64,000 nt of DNA, from assembly GCA_036346225.1 (NCBI GenBank), contig JARFIW010000658.1, forward strand, positions 930,001-994,000, in the 5' to 3' direction. This document shows, piece by piece, positions 45,701 to 56,995 of this stretch; the first letter of the stretch is position 1, and each line of letters opens with the position of its first letter. Position numbers and translations under genes: made by a program. A model generated the notes under the pieces. The model was given only the letters and a program-made list of their open reading frames with translations. It was not told where the DNA came from and ran no database searches. The DNA is from Platerodrilus igneus (Eukaryota > Arthropoda > Insecta > Coleoptera > Lycidae).

Positions 45701-47579
45701 CTCTGTCGGGACTCCAGGCATAAACACCACGCAAGATATTGACGAGTCACTACAGTATCTCACGAAGACCATTCAAGAATCAATGCAACAGTGTTCCGCA
45801 GAGGCTGCTATCTGAGACAAAAGACCTGACATCCCACGATACATAAAAGAGGCCATCAACAAGAAGAAAACCCTCGTCCGAAGGTGGAAGAATACACGAG
45901 ATCCACAAGTAAAAACGTTATTTAACTTAAAGCAATGCGCAATCAAGATCATGCTGGTTGAACATTACGACTAATACTGGACCAAACGCCTGAACTACAC
46001 AACACAAACAGAAGGAAACTTGTACAGACTAAACCATCGATGTATGACACGGAAGAACCCTGGCCTCGCACCGCTATAAGAAGAAAACGGAATGCTGTAC
46101 AGCGCCGAAGATAGAGCAGCCAGATTCGCCGAAGTTCTCCAAAATACGTTTTCAGAAAACCTAACAACAGACAATGTATTCACTAACTTCATAAACACAA
46201 GAGTAGATCAAATATTACAAGCACCTGCAGAGAACTACATTCTACACATCACTCCACAAGAAATAAAACAAGCGGTCACCAGACAAAATAACAAGAAAGC
46301 TCTAGGAAAAGACTGAATCAAGGACATGGCGCTAAAACACATAACAAAAAGACCTTGGCGTTTATTACAAAAATCTTCAACAGCATGATCAACCACAAAT
46401 GCTTCCCAGATTCATGGAAAACAGCAATACTAGTAATGATTCCAAAGCCAAAGAAGAAAAGGATGGGCGCCGAAAACTACAGACCAATCTCCCTACTGAT
46501 CACGGTATCCAAAATCTTCGAACGATTGCTACTGACAAGACTGAACCCACTGCTGAACTAACCACAGTTACCATCGCCCTCGATATCAAAAACGCCTTTG
46601 ACAAGGTATTGATCAACGGGCTGATGTTTAAGCTTGCCACCATTCACAACCTTCCGACGCATTACATCCAATTGTTACGAAGATATCTGACCAACAGTAA
46701 GATACAGATGAAAGTAGAAGACATCCTATCACCAGAAACTCCCGTCACAGCCGGCGTCCTAGAAGGAGGCTGCCTTTCACCAACGCCATTCAATACATAC
46801 ATCCAAGACCTACCATCCCGCCAAAGAGTCTTCTGCGCCATGTACCCTGACGACACCCTGCTCTTGACAACCGGACGAAACGCTAAGGAAACAGCAACAA
46901 GAATGCAAAAACAGCTCGACACACAACCGGATTAGTTCCAACAGTGGAAAATCAAATGAAATTTTCGGAAGACTGAAGGCATATTATTGTCCAGACGTCC
47001 AGACCTAGTTTGGAGCCAATCAATAAAATACTTAGGGGTGCACATCGACAAGCAATTAACATTCAACAATCACGTCACTGAAACGACAAACAAAGCTCGA
47101 AGAGCAAAAGGCTTCATCCACGGAATACTCGTCCCCAAAAATAGACTACCCATGGACATCAGACTCCAGATATACCTACGACCCTTACTGAGTTACGCAT
47201 CGGCGGCATGCTACACCTACATTTCAAAAACAAACAAAAACAAACTTGAAGCATTCCAAAACAAAACCGTTAAAACCATCACCGGAGCACCATGGTTCGT
47301 TAGAAATGAAACCCTAAGGCAGGACTTTAGACTACAAACGCTAGAAAACCACTTCAAGGCGCCGGCGTCAAATATATACGAGAAAATCGACAACTTAGAT
47401 ATCGAACACATTCAACACTTCGCACCTCCGCTAGACGGAAACCCACACAAACGCCAGAAAGCACCCAGAAGCATATTAGATGGCTGAGTCGTAAACACAT
47501 ACACCAAGCATACAAATCCTTCCGCCAGCAAGACTGGCGTGAAGAAACGATTTCACATCCTCTGCGAGCAAAGAATTAA
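45701..47579 (+). pseudogene. ORF2 reverse transcriptase of Jockey copy 2
   Basis: Frame pieces: 46092-46316 (with NKKALGKD where GPDG is expected), 46355-46561 (FPDSWKTAILVMIPKP and GAENYRPISLL), 46399-46935 (TIALDIKNAFDKVLINGLM, then AGVLEGGCLSP) and 46987-47487 (YLGVHIDKQLTFNNHV). The catalytic box in 46399-46935 reads YPDD, where LINEs have YADD or FADD. The C-terminus continues to SHPLRAKN and a stop at about 47579. Deletions remove part of the segment between RT blocks 2 and 3. Confidence 0.85.
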
Positions 47580-47640
47580 AGACTTATAAAGCAGTAAAAT
47601 CAGTTAGCAACGAGACAGTCAAAACAATTGATTAATGCTG

Positions 47641-48639
47641 TGAAAGGAAGTTGGACTTGAGAGGTCCAGGATCAACTAAGCTGAGATACCCTACCATTTT
47701 GCAACATCGCAGCGCTATACGATCAACGATAATGAGTCAAAGACCGAGACCTTAAGACAAGTTAAAAAAGAAATTCCAGCAGTAACAACAATCAAGCAGC
47801 AAAAATTGTAACGTCCATGCTGTTTAAGGATGTTGAACCTGAGATGGTCAGTGCCAACAAACCGAAATATTTCCAGAAGATCGTCAAAGCATCAATACTT
47901 TGAATACTCGGCTTCTTCGTTGCTCTAACGATGGCTGTTGCGAAAATATGCTTCTGGCAAAAATATTTCTGTTGCTGCCTAAACAACAAGTATCATTGCT
48001 TCAAATTTCAACATATCATTAATGTAAATTGGTCGTTGTTTGATTTCCTAGCCTGAATGACTACAATAGCTAGTGGATACCTATTTATTTGCTCCATACG
48101 GCTATAGGCCTTTAAAATCAGTCCTAATATAACTCTATCTTAAATCACTTGGTCATCTTTCACTTACAAAATTAATCTTTATAAGAAAAATTTTTTACTG
48201 TATTACTTTGTAATAAATTATTGTTGTATGGTACTACTATGCAACAATTTTATGAAGACTGCGTTCAGTTTAACTAGTCAAAATAAATTGTACTGATTTG
48301 TATATTTTAAATCGCCATTTAAAAAAAGAATAATCAGCACATTATGATTTGACAACTAGTAGTGATGTAGCTACTTATTATACATGCTCAATCATTCATA
48401 TTGAATTACGAACATATCAATCACTTACAATAGCCAAATACCTATGGGTGGGCTGCCTATATTACAATTGCTTTTACGTTTATACTCGCCTAACTTGCTT
48501 AGCTTGCTAAACGGAGAAAAAATTGCTACCGAGTCTTTCAATAGAAGAAAAAAATGGTAATCTGTGCCATGGATGTAATTAAGATACAGAATCAATTTAA
48601 AGAGCGCAAAAAGCTGATCATTAAGGATGGCCAATTTTA
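47641..48639. other. no gene recognised
   Basis: The first 150 bp may be 3' flank or 3' UTR of the Jockey element. The remainder is AT-rich without a domain or repeat match. Confidence 0.4.
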
Positions 48640-48990
48640 ATGTATTTTTAATACTATTGTAGCTTCATTTATAACGGATGCAGGAGGGCAATTTGATGTT
48701 ACACAAGACTTATCGTTGCGTGTCAAGGATTAGTTAAATCGTTACTCATATATTAAATATTGGACACGTAAGGTATTCAAATAGGGATTGCTTCCTAGAT
48801 TTCTCTCGCTCTAGTGATACTGGTATATCGTACGCTACGGATGAGAAGTAAGACCTTAAAGCTGAAATTAGCAAAAACTATAGTTTGATTACCAGATAGT
48901 ACTTAACTGTGCAAATACTAATGCACCCAACGGTTTTTGACAGGTAGTTATTATATCATGTGTCATGGCAGATCCGTTTATTAATTAACC
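48640..48990. repeat. ancient non-coding repeat, second copy
   Basis: Diverged homologue of 33040-33340. The order of shared blocks (ATAACGGAT, GTGTCAAGG, CATATATTAAAT, GATTTCTCT, TATATCGTA, GATTACCAGATAGTA, TTGACAGGTAGTTATT) is preserved with many substitutions and indels. Confidence 0.5.
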
Positions 48991-49384
48991 TCGATAAAAA
49001 TTATTTTGATTTGTATTGAAAGAAAATAGATTTTAAAGTTGCTGAATTATAAATGAAGGAGAACTTTTTGGAAGAAAATAATTTTTAAAGTTTTCTGGTT
49101 TATGAACCGATGGGAACTTACTTATACATACTTATACGAAAACTGATTGTTCACAGCAAAATAAGACACTGTAAAAATATTATTTTGCATTACGTCAACC
49201 AAACGTTCAAAAATGTGTACTAGAATGATGTTCCACAGGACTGTATCACTATCAGAATATCAAAAGCAATAATATATGTTCTACCTTACGCATTTGATAG
49301 GTGAGATTGTATAAAAATTGGGTTTGAAGAGAATCATTTACTGTCTTTGTGTTAGATGCTAATACATTCTATTGTGCGCGAGTT
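48991..49384. other. AT-rich spacer, nothing recognised
   Basis: No coding or RNA signal was seen. Confidence 0.4.
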
Positions 49385-49925
49385 ACGTTTCGGTCTTTGG
49401 GAGCGGTCTTTTAAAAACTTCTTCCAAAACTTGTAACAAATTTTTATTGTTTAAACAGAAATTAACATGGAATTTTGACAAACACTTTAAATTATTCTAA
49501 ATCGAAATATAATATTAATTGGAATTTAATTATAGTGAGTAGCCTAAGCAAACGGTAATGTTCAAGCTGAAATACTCAAAACTCACTGACTGATCTGGGG
49601 CTCCCGGGCTATTTATAATGTCCCTACCCCTCACATGTCTGTGGGAACTTGCAGAGCTCATGTCTGCTTATTTCTTAATTCTATTCATTATACAATGTAA
49701 CAATCTTAATTTCTAAGTAATTGCGGTTTCTTAACCGTCTGTGACCTGCCACCTGCAATATCACTATCGTCTAGAATACAATGTATTGCATCCGTTCTCA
49801 CAACTGGCTTGTGAATTTTCAATTACCTTTATTTAATTATTCTTGAGATACAAACAATGTTGCATCTAACTTAGTAATTCTTTATAATTCCTAATAATCT
49901 CTATTAATGGTACATATAGATTGGG
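49385..49925 (-). repeat. solo LTR related to the errantivirus-like element
   Basis: About 540 bp, colinear with the LTR at 14105-14697. Shared blocks include GGGAGCGG..TTTTAAAA, ATTATAGTGAGTAGC, CCCCTCACAT, GTGGGAACT.GCAGAG.TCATG and AGAATACAATG. On the minus strand it has a TATAAATAG box (about 49610) and an initiator-like ATCAGTCAGTG about 25-30 bases downstream. No internal element sequence flanks it, so it probably arose by LTR-LTR recombination. Confidence 0.75.
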
Positions 49926-50439
49926 GGATACATAACTCGCGTTAAAATTTTTCATATCTCTAAAAGTTAACATAGGATACGCTGGTCTAATATAATTTTC
50001 AATGGTCTGCCTTAATTTTTTCTAAAATTTGAATGTCTTTTCCCATATTGCCACATACGTGTGATATTTCCTCTAAACTTGAGTATTACGTGTACATTAA
50101 CAAGTTACCTCATCAAAATTCTATAAAATCTGATTTGATTTATTTTGTAGTTTCTGACATGTTTTCCAGTTTTGTATCATACTTTGTTAATATCTGTCAT
50201 ATTTATTTTCTCCAGAAGGTTTTAGGGGTAGCTTAGAGGCCAAAGTGATATAGTCTGAACTGCATCAAGTTAACCCCTTCAAGCCCAAATTAAATATTAT
50301 CGAAATACAGTTTACTTTAATTCAGCATATTAGGTCAAAATACATTAATATTAAGAATAATAAACAGATTATTAAAAATAAAACTAGAACAACTATAAAA
50401 AACAGAGGTGGTTTCACTGCAGGACCGCCGAGTCGCTAT
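49926..50439. other. AT-rich stretch, nothing certain
   Basis: No coding remnant was recognised. TTAA followed by CCCCTTC at 50270-50280 resembles a piggyBac end, but no matching inverted end was found beyond 51.7 kb. Confidence 0.4.
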
Positions 50440-51680
50440 CAAAATAGTGTTATTTTTCATGATATTTCACAAAACAGTTTTTTTTTGTCGCTAAATGTCT
50501 TACCTTACATACTGTATATATCCGCTTTGTGCGATGTGATTTATTCTTCGTACTGTAAAATCCACATCTAAGTGGCGTACCATAAAAAGGCATATACAGC
50601 GCTTCCTTGTATCTCACTCCAGTTGGCACTTGTCGTTTGAATTTTGTTACATGGAAGATCATATTCATTGAACCTACGTCCATGTTTCTCACGATTAAGT
50701 ATTTTAATTAGTCCTCTTACAACCGCCATTCTAAATTATTTGAGTTCCAGTGATGGGCCCTCACTTATTTTTTAAAACGAAATCAAAGAATTTATTACAA
50801 TTACATCACTAAAGTGCCAAAAAGATCTAAGCCACCACCTTTTACTTTTTCTGTCTATTTCATATATAGATTTTAACATATCAGCTTTGTCTACATGCCT
50901 CGATTCTGATTGTAATCTTTCACTGAAACAAGACACAGAATAGTTTTACCCATTCCATTTTTTTCTTTGGACGGAATTCCTTTTTTGTCCATCCACTTTA
51001 TGGAAACAATACCATTACCATTCATTCGCCAATCAGCGTTTCCTCTCTTCATAGCTTTATCAGTCTTGAAGTCCCTTTCGGTCTTTTCCAACTGTTCCGC
51101 ATGCATAAAATTTGGACTCTTTCAAACCATTCATCAACTGCAAAGAAGTACAATAATTATAAAATACACTTTATGATAATCTCTTGCAATGTTTTTCGTC
51201 ATTCCTTTACTACCCGTGTACCTAATTTTTTTCCACAGTATCTACTTTACCAGTATATATTTGAAAATCAGATATATAACCTAATTTCTTGGCATGAACC
51301 CAAACTTTATAACCGTGATTTATCGGCTATTCAGATATATATTGCCGAAAGGACGAACGGTCTTTGAATTTGATAATAGACTCGTCTACCGGTTCGTAGC
51401 AGTGTTCGCAGGTTTCCAATAATCTATTCAGAAACGGTAGTACTTTATACAGTTTATCAAAATCTTGTTCGCTTTTCTTCAATTGTTTATTGTTATTATT
51501 CAAATGAATGTTTACTAAAATCCACATGAACTTTGATTATTATTGTTGCTGTTCAATTCTATTTGCGATATTTCGTTTTGATTCAAATTATATTGAAAAA
51601 TAATTCCTTCGAATATATCGTTGTCTTCTAAATCTTTCTCGTCTGAGTCCACATTTAATCCACATTAGACAAAATACTGC
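50440..51680 (-). pseudogene. piggyBac-family transposase remnant 2
   Basis: On the minus strand: YKVLPFLNRLLETCEHCYEP, then VDESIIKFKDRSSFRQYI (catalytic Asp block), NHGYKVWVHAKKLGYISDF with QIYTGK, and KAMKRGNADWRMNGNGIVSI with KWMDKK. DKADMLKSIYEIDRKSKRWW (final catalytic block) follows. The C-terminus has a degenerate Cys-rich tail, YTVCKVRHL and CFVKYHE, as in piggyBac zinc-binding tails. Many stops are present. It is a different subfamily from the copy at 39-40.8 kb. No terminal inverted repeats were confirmed. Confidence 0.85.
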
Positions 51681-52310
51681 CAAATAACTTTCAGACCCAT
51701 CTTCCTTCATATTCTCTAGTTCTAAATAGCTCCACCTTTTTTCTAAAATTAATAATGTTTTATAGGTCCTGGTGGTATAGCTGTGAAACTACATTTACAT
51801 ATTTGTCAATAAATAAAATATTTTTAAAATAAAGCAGTAAATAATTTATTGTTCATCATCACTTGATAATATGTTACAACAGAACACACTTACCAACCAC
51901 TGCAATACTGTATTTGTTTCAATATTACACGTTATTGCACTTAGTAACGGTTAGGATTCTTCAACTGACAGATTTCCGAATATTATCTTGAAAATCTTTT
52001 TTATTGACGAAGTTTTAATGTAATTTACAGTTAAGAACTAACAGATGGCACTACATGTACAACTTAACGTGTGTGGTTTTTAAAAGCTACCACTGGACTC
52101 TCTAGAGACAAGTTATTAAAGAAGTGTTTTTTTAAACACTAGGTACGATAGGATTAATGCATTAATTAACAACTCCGATGACAAAATTAGAACTCGGTAG
52201 CAAAATATTAACCAGATAAGCACAAGCAGCATTATAGTCCTGTCTAATATTTTTCAATACAAAATGTAAAGCAACTTTTTTGTAATTTTCCGATTTTTGT
52301 TATGGTGAGT
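51681..52310. other. AT-rich stretch, nothing recognised
   Basis: The proximal part may include the acidic N-terminal region of piggyBac remnant 2 (an Asp/Glu-rich frame around 51600-51660), but nothing more can be supported. Confidence 0.4.
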
Positions 52311-52860
52311 AACCTAGTACTTTAACGGATTCCTTTTAGTGTTGGTAGCATGTTTCGACTTTGCTTCATCAGTCACAAGCACTGTGAGACAGTCCTAACA
52401 AAGTTTTATAGATATTGCTGTTTGACTGATTGATGGATCTTATTTGTGCCCTATCCGGGCATGAAATTGTTCTGGATTATCAGAAAGCACCGTTTTGTTA
52501 TTAGTAGTGTTTTTATCTCCACCACATCCACATTCTAAACAAGCTAATTTTGGTAATCTTTTTCAGCTTTGCATGATTCAACAGATTACAAGGTTTTACA
52601 GCGGTCACAATTAGACTGCTCGATGGGTATTATTACTGCTTTGGCGGAGCTTAATAGCGCGATGCTGTTTTCGATTGTGGGAAAACAATGTGTTGTCAAC
52701 TGCTATGTTACTGATTTTGAACGCAATCACCCACCCAAGTAATCTAGTAATGGTAGTACGTTTTGTTTTTCCTCACCAGGTACAAGCACTTATGTGAGGG
52801 ATTACAACAAAGTTTTACAGCTGTTGCTGTTAGGCCGTTTGATGAGGCAACTCTAATTAC
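52311..52860. repeat. diverged internal repeats, possible Penelope-derived end
   Basis: A block containing CAAGCAC, GTGAG and AACAAAGTTTTA.AG..TTGCTGTT occurs at 52365-52440 and at 52770-52850. A weaker relative is at about 52570-52620. The minus strand at 52340-52385 reads GTGACTGATGAAGCAAAGTC followed by GAAACATGC, which contains the hammerhead core strings CTGATGA and GAAA. The intervening stem is too poor to call a ribozyme. Confidence 0.4.
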
Positions 52861-53248
52861 CAAAAACACATACACCAAGGTGAACCATCCTTTCCCCGGA
52901 GGGAAAAGAAAGAGTTTTACCAGACGAGACAAAATACAACATGAGATATTATAATATAGATCCCATAAAAAAATTCTAACCCCGGCTATAAGAAGGATAA
53001 CACGTGGGAACATCTAGAAGGAAAAAATAGCAACTTTAAATACACCGGCAGCAAATCGCAGCTCGCCAAAGAGAAGGCGCATACCAACAGAAAGTAAACA
53101 ACTATGCAAACTAATTGTGCAAGTATATAGCAGAAAGGAAGAAAAACTCAACCTAGAACAATCTATAATAACTTCGTCAAAGCACACCAAAAGATCAACG
53201 TGGATTACAGCAAGCCATGACCACAAGATGTGTTTCACACATGAATAA
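52763..53248 (+). pseudogene. decayed unidentified reading frame, source of the tandem-array tail
   Basis: One plus frame is open for 162 codons with only two in-frame stops (TAA at 52952, TAG at 53015), which is rare in this AT-rich sequence. It encodes a basic protein with TKNTYTKVNHPFPGGKRKSF and TRRDKIQHEIL, then KKILTPAIRRITRGN, then a tail with SSPKRRRIPTES, YSRKEEKLNLEQS and HKMCFTHE before TAA at 53246. No known domain was recognised. The last 70 codons are repeated in every monomer of the array that follows. It may be an exon of a lost host gene or part of an unknown element. Confidence 0.45.
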
Positions 53249-55775
53249 GTAAACTTCGATAACTATGCTTTAAATACAGGCCATATAGCATCATCTCGTA
53301 AACATCTAATGCCGTAGACTTAACCAAATTCAAGAAAAAGCCCAATATGTAGATATTTATTTGTATAGAAAATAACGTATTTGCGAAAACGTTTGGTATA
53401 TAGATGTATAGGTACCGTAATAAAAGGGGTTTTCTTTCTTATTATATAAACCTAATGACGAAGAAATATTGCTCTAACATAAAGATAATGGTATTTTACT
53501 ATATCCTTTCAATACACCGTCAGTAAATTGCAGTTCTTACAAGAGAAGGTGCATACCAACAGAAATTAAACAACTACGCAAACCAGTTGAGCAAGTGTAT
53601 ATCAGAAAGGAAGAAAAACTCAACCTAGAAGAATCTATGATGACTTCGTCAAAGCACACTGGAAGATCAACGTGGATTACAGCAAGCCATGGCCACAAGA
53701 TGTGTTTCACACATGAATAAGTAATCTTTTATAACGATGCTTTAAAAGCAGATCATATAGCATCATCTCGTAAACATCCATGCCGTAGACTTGACCAAAT
53801 TCAATAGAAAGCCCAATTATGTAGATATTTATTTGTATAGAGAATTAACGTATTTGCGAAAACGTTTGGTTTATAGATGTATAGGTACCGTGATAAAAGG
53901 GGTTTTCTTTTTTATTATATAAACCTAATGACGAAGAAATAATGCTCTAACATAAAGATAATGGTATTTTAGTATATCCTTTCAATACACCGGCAGTAAA
54001 TCGCAGTTCGCCAAAGAGAAGGTGCATACCAACAGAAATTAAACAACTACGCAAACTAGTTGGGCTAGTGTATAGCAGAAAGGAAGAAAAACTCAACCTA
54101 GAAGAATCTGTAATGACTTCGTCAAAGAACACCGAAAGATCAACGTGATTTACATTAAGCCATGGCCACAAGATGTGTTTCACACATGAATAAATAATCT
54201 TCGATAACGATGCTTTAAAAACAGGTCATATAGCATCATCTCGTAAACATCTAATGCCGTAGACTTGAACAAATTCAAGGAAAAGCCCAATTATGTTGAT
54301 ATTTATTTGTATAGAGAATAACGTATTTGCGAAAACGTTTGGTATATAGATGTATAGGTACCGTGATAAAAGGGGTTTTCATTCTTAATATATAAACCTA
54401 ATGACGAAGAAATAATGCTCTAACATAAGATAATGGTATTTTGCTATATCATTTCAATACACCGGCAGTAAATCGCAGTTTGCCAAAGAGAAGGTGCATA
54501 CCAACAGAAATTAAACTACGCAAACTAGTTGGGTAAGTGTATAGCAGCAAGAAAGAAAAGCTCACCCTAGAAGAACCTATAATTACTTCGTCAAAGCACA
54601 CCGAAAGATCAATGTGAATTACAGCAAGCCATGGCCACAGGATGTGTTTCACACATGAATAAGTAATCTTCGATAACGATGCTTTAAAAACAGGTCATAT
54701 AGCATCATCTCGTAAACATCCAATGCCGTAGACTTGAGAAAATTAAAAAAAAAAGCCCAATTATGTAGATATTTATTTGTATAGAGAATAACGTATTTGC
54801 GAAAACGCTTGGTATATAGATGTCTAGGTACCGTGATAAAAGGGGTTTTCTTTTTTATTATATAAACCTAATGACGAAGAAATAATGCTCTAACATAAAG
54901 ATAATGGTATTTTACTATATCCTTTCAATACACCGGCAGTAAATCGCAGTTCGGTAAAGAGAAGGTGCATACCAACAGAAATTAAACAACTATGCTAACT
55001 AGTTGGGCTAGTGTATAGCAGAAAGGAAGAAAAACTCAACCTAGAAGACTCTATAATGACTTCGTCAAAGAACACCGAAAGATCAACGTGGTTTACAGTA
55101 AGCCATGGCCACAAGATGTGTTTCACACATGAATAAATAATCTTCGATAACGATGCTTTAAAAACAGGTCATATAGCATCATCTCGTAAACATCTAATGC
55201 CCTAGACTTGAACAAATTCAAGGAAAAGCCCAATTATGTAGATATTTATTTGTATAGAGAATAACGTATTTGCGAAAACTCTTGGTATATAGATGTATAG
55301 GTACCGTGATAAAATGGGTTTTCATTCTTATTATATAAACCTAATGACGAAGAAATAATGCTCTAACATAAGATAATGGTATTTTGCTATATTATTTCAA
55401 TACACCGGCAGTAAATCGCAGTTTGCCAAAGAGAAGGTGCATACCAACAGAAATTAAACTACGCAAACTAGTTGGGTAAGTGTATAGCGAAAGAAAGAAA
55501 AGCTCACCCTAGAAGAACCTATAATTACTTCGTCAAAGCACACCGAAAGATGCTTTAAAAACAGGTCATATAGCATCATCTCGTAAACATCCAATGCCGT
55601 AGACTTGAGCAAATTCAAGAAAAAGCCCAATTATGTAGATATTTATTTGTATAGAGAATAACGTATTTGCGAAAACGCTTGGTATATAGATGTATAGGTA
55701 CCGTGATAAAAGGGGTTTTAATTCTTATTATATAAACTTAATAACATAAAGATAATGGTATTTTACTATATCCTG
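53039..55775 (+). repeat. 472-bp tandem array, about 5.8 monomers
   Basis: Monomers start, at AATACACCG, at 53039, 53511, 53984, 54456, 54927 and 55399, with periods of 471-473 bp. Each has a coding-like first part of about 210 bp ending in GTTTCACACATGAATAA and an AT-rich second part with GTATAGGTACCGT and GGGGTTTTC. Monomers 3 and 5 share variants absent from 4 and 6, and vice versa, so a 943-bp two-monomer unit was duplicated. The last monomer lacks about 80 bp. Minus-strand frames of 67-78 codons are shadows of this. Confidence 0.9.
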
Positions 55776-56330
55776 CGCGTAGCAAGGTGTTTTTCAAAAA
55801 GTATTTATCCTTAATTAGATGTTTTAATAAGATTTCTATGTTCAACGGTATTTATTATGCGTAAACAACTGCTTCAACCACATTTTTATTATCAAAGTAC
55901 TCAATTGTGTTTAAAAAACGTGAACATTTTATAAAAAGATTTTCATTGTAAGGGAAACCGTACAATATTTTAACTTCATTTTCCTTTTAATAAAAAACAT
56001 ACGTTGGTATTTTGATAAAAGCGTATTCTATTAATATCAGTCGCAGATTCTAAGAAGAAGTACGATTGTATTTCAATTGAATGGTAACGAAGAACGTGTT
56101 CTATTGATATTCCAGAATAAACAACTACTAAAATAAAACATAGTGGATGATGAAATAGCTGAGGGGCGGCGATAAAATTCGCGAGAGCCATAAACTAAGC
56201 AATACAATCTGGAATATTGATAAGATATGGAACGGACATCAATTGCGGCATAGCGCGAGGCTGTTAGAAAGCGATAAATCTTTAAATGTTGCATCACACG
56301 CCTTCAAAAACAACCAATTAGAAGATTCTA
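55776..56330. other. AT-rich stretch, nothing recognised
   Basis: No coding or repeat signal was recognised. Confidence 0.4.
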
Positions 56331-56356
56331 GATATAGTACGGTAGCATCTAGGTGC

Positions 56357-56510
56357 TGACGTCACATAAGGCTCGTCTTTATAAACCCAATGGATATTGA
56401 ATAAATAGCCGGTCCTCATGATGCGATAAACCTGATGATAGACGTCACGTAGTAAGAAGTACCACAGTGTTATTTAAATATGGTATAAGAGACACAGTCA
56501 AAGTTAGTGT
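56357..56510 (+). promoter_or_regulatory. possible promoter-like cluster
   Basis: A perfect palindromic TGACGTCA at 56357-56364 and a second GACGTCACG at 56441 precede TATAAGA at 56484-56490 and a TTAGTGTG initiator-like string about 20 bases later. No gene or element was identified downstream. It could be the promoter part of an unrecognised LTR, or chance. Confidence 0.25.
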
Positions 56511-56763
56511 GTTTTCGGAACTCAGAAGTGAGTAGATTATTTAAAGTTTTAAGAAGATTTTGAAATGGAGAATAAATAATTAAATTACAATTAAATTACT
56601 GCAGCTACTGGAATAAAAACATCGAAATGGTATTAAGGGTATTTAATAGTATTTAACGGTATTCCTAAACCGATTTGAACGATTTTGGAATATGAATTGA
56701 TTATTATGATCTGGCAAAAAAGACCACCAGCAGATTTGTAACGGTAAAATAAAACTTGTTTAA

Positions 56764-56995
56764 ATTTAGAGAAGGACTCGTAGCTATAGAGTAGGATTGA
56801 GACTTTTTGCGTGCTAGTATTTGTCTTTGAAATAGACTGTGTGTACAAGTCAATAATTTGATTTGAAGGGTGACAATCGAATTTAGAGAAGGATTCGTAG
56901 CTATAGAGTAGTTGATTGAGACTTTTTGCGTGCTAGTATTTGTCTTTAAAATAGACTGTGTGTACAAGTCAATAATTTGATTTGAAGGGTGACAA
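56764..56995 (+). repeat. 117-bp tandem duplication
   Basis: Unit 1 (56764-56880) and unit 2 (56881-56995) share ATTTAGAGAAGGA.TCGTAGC, GAGACTTTTTGCGTGC and GTACAAGTCAATAATTTG with only a few differences, so the duplication is recent. Confidence 0.9.

Larger units (their letters stand above)
43346..47640 (+). mobile_element. Jockey-clade LINE copy 2, nearly full length, inactive
   Basis: A short leader precedes ORF1 (from about 43445). ORF1 is interrupted by a SINE at 44180-44456 and is followed by ORF2 endonuclease (about 44970-45690) and reverse transcriptase (about 45960-47580). No RNase H is seen, which fits the Jockey clade. Its codons are richer in A and C than the surrounding sequence. 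It follows the 3' end of Jockey copy 1 in the same orientation with almost no spacer. Confidence 0.85.

Noticed and set aside
50261..50290. TTAA followed by CCCCTTC as a piggyBac terminal repeat
   Set aside because: No inverted partner was found near 51.7-52.3 kb, so the end cannot be confirmed.
53947..54652. Minus-strand frames of 67-78 codons starting MKHILW in the array
   Set aside because: They are antisense to the better supported plus-strand 70-codon tail and recur only because the array repeats.
53039..55775. CRISPR array or rDNA-like array
   Set aside because: Monomers are head-to-tail with no unique spacers, the genome is eukaryotic, and no rRNA similarity was recognised.
56484..56510. 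TATA box plus initiator as a firm promoter call
   Set aside because: Spacing is shorter than usual and nothing downstream is recognisable; kept only as a low-confidence feature.
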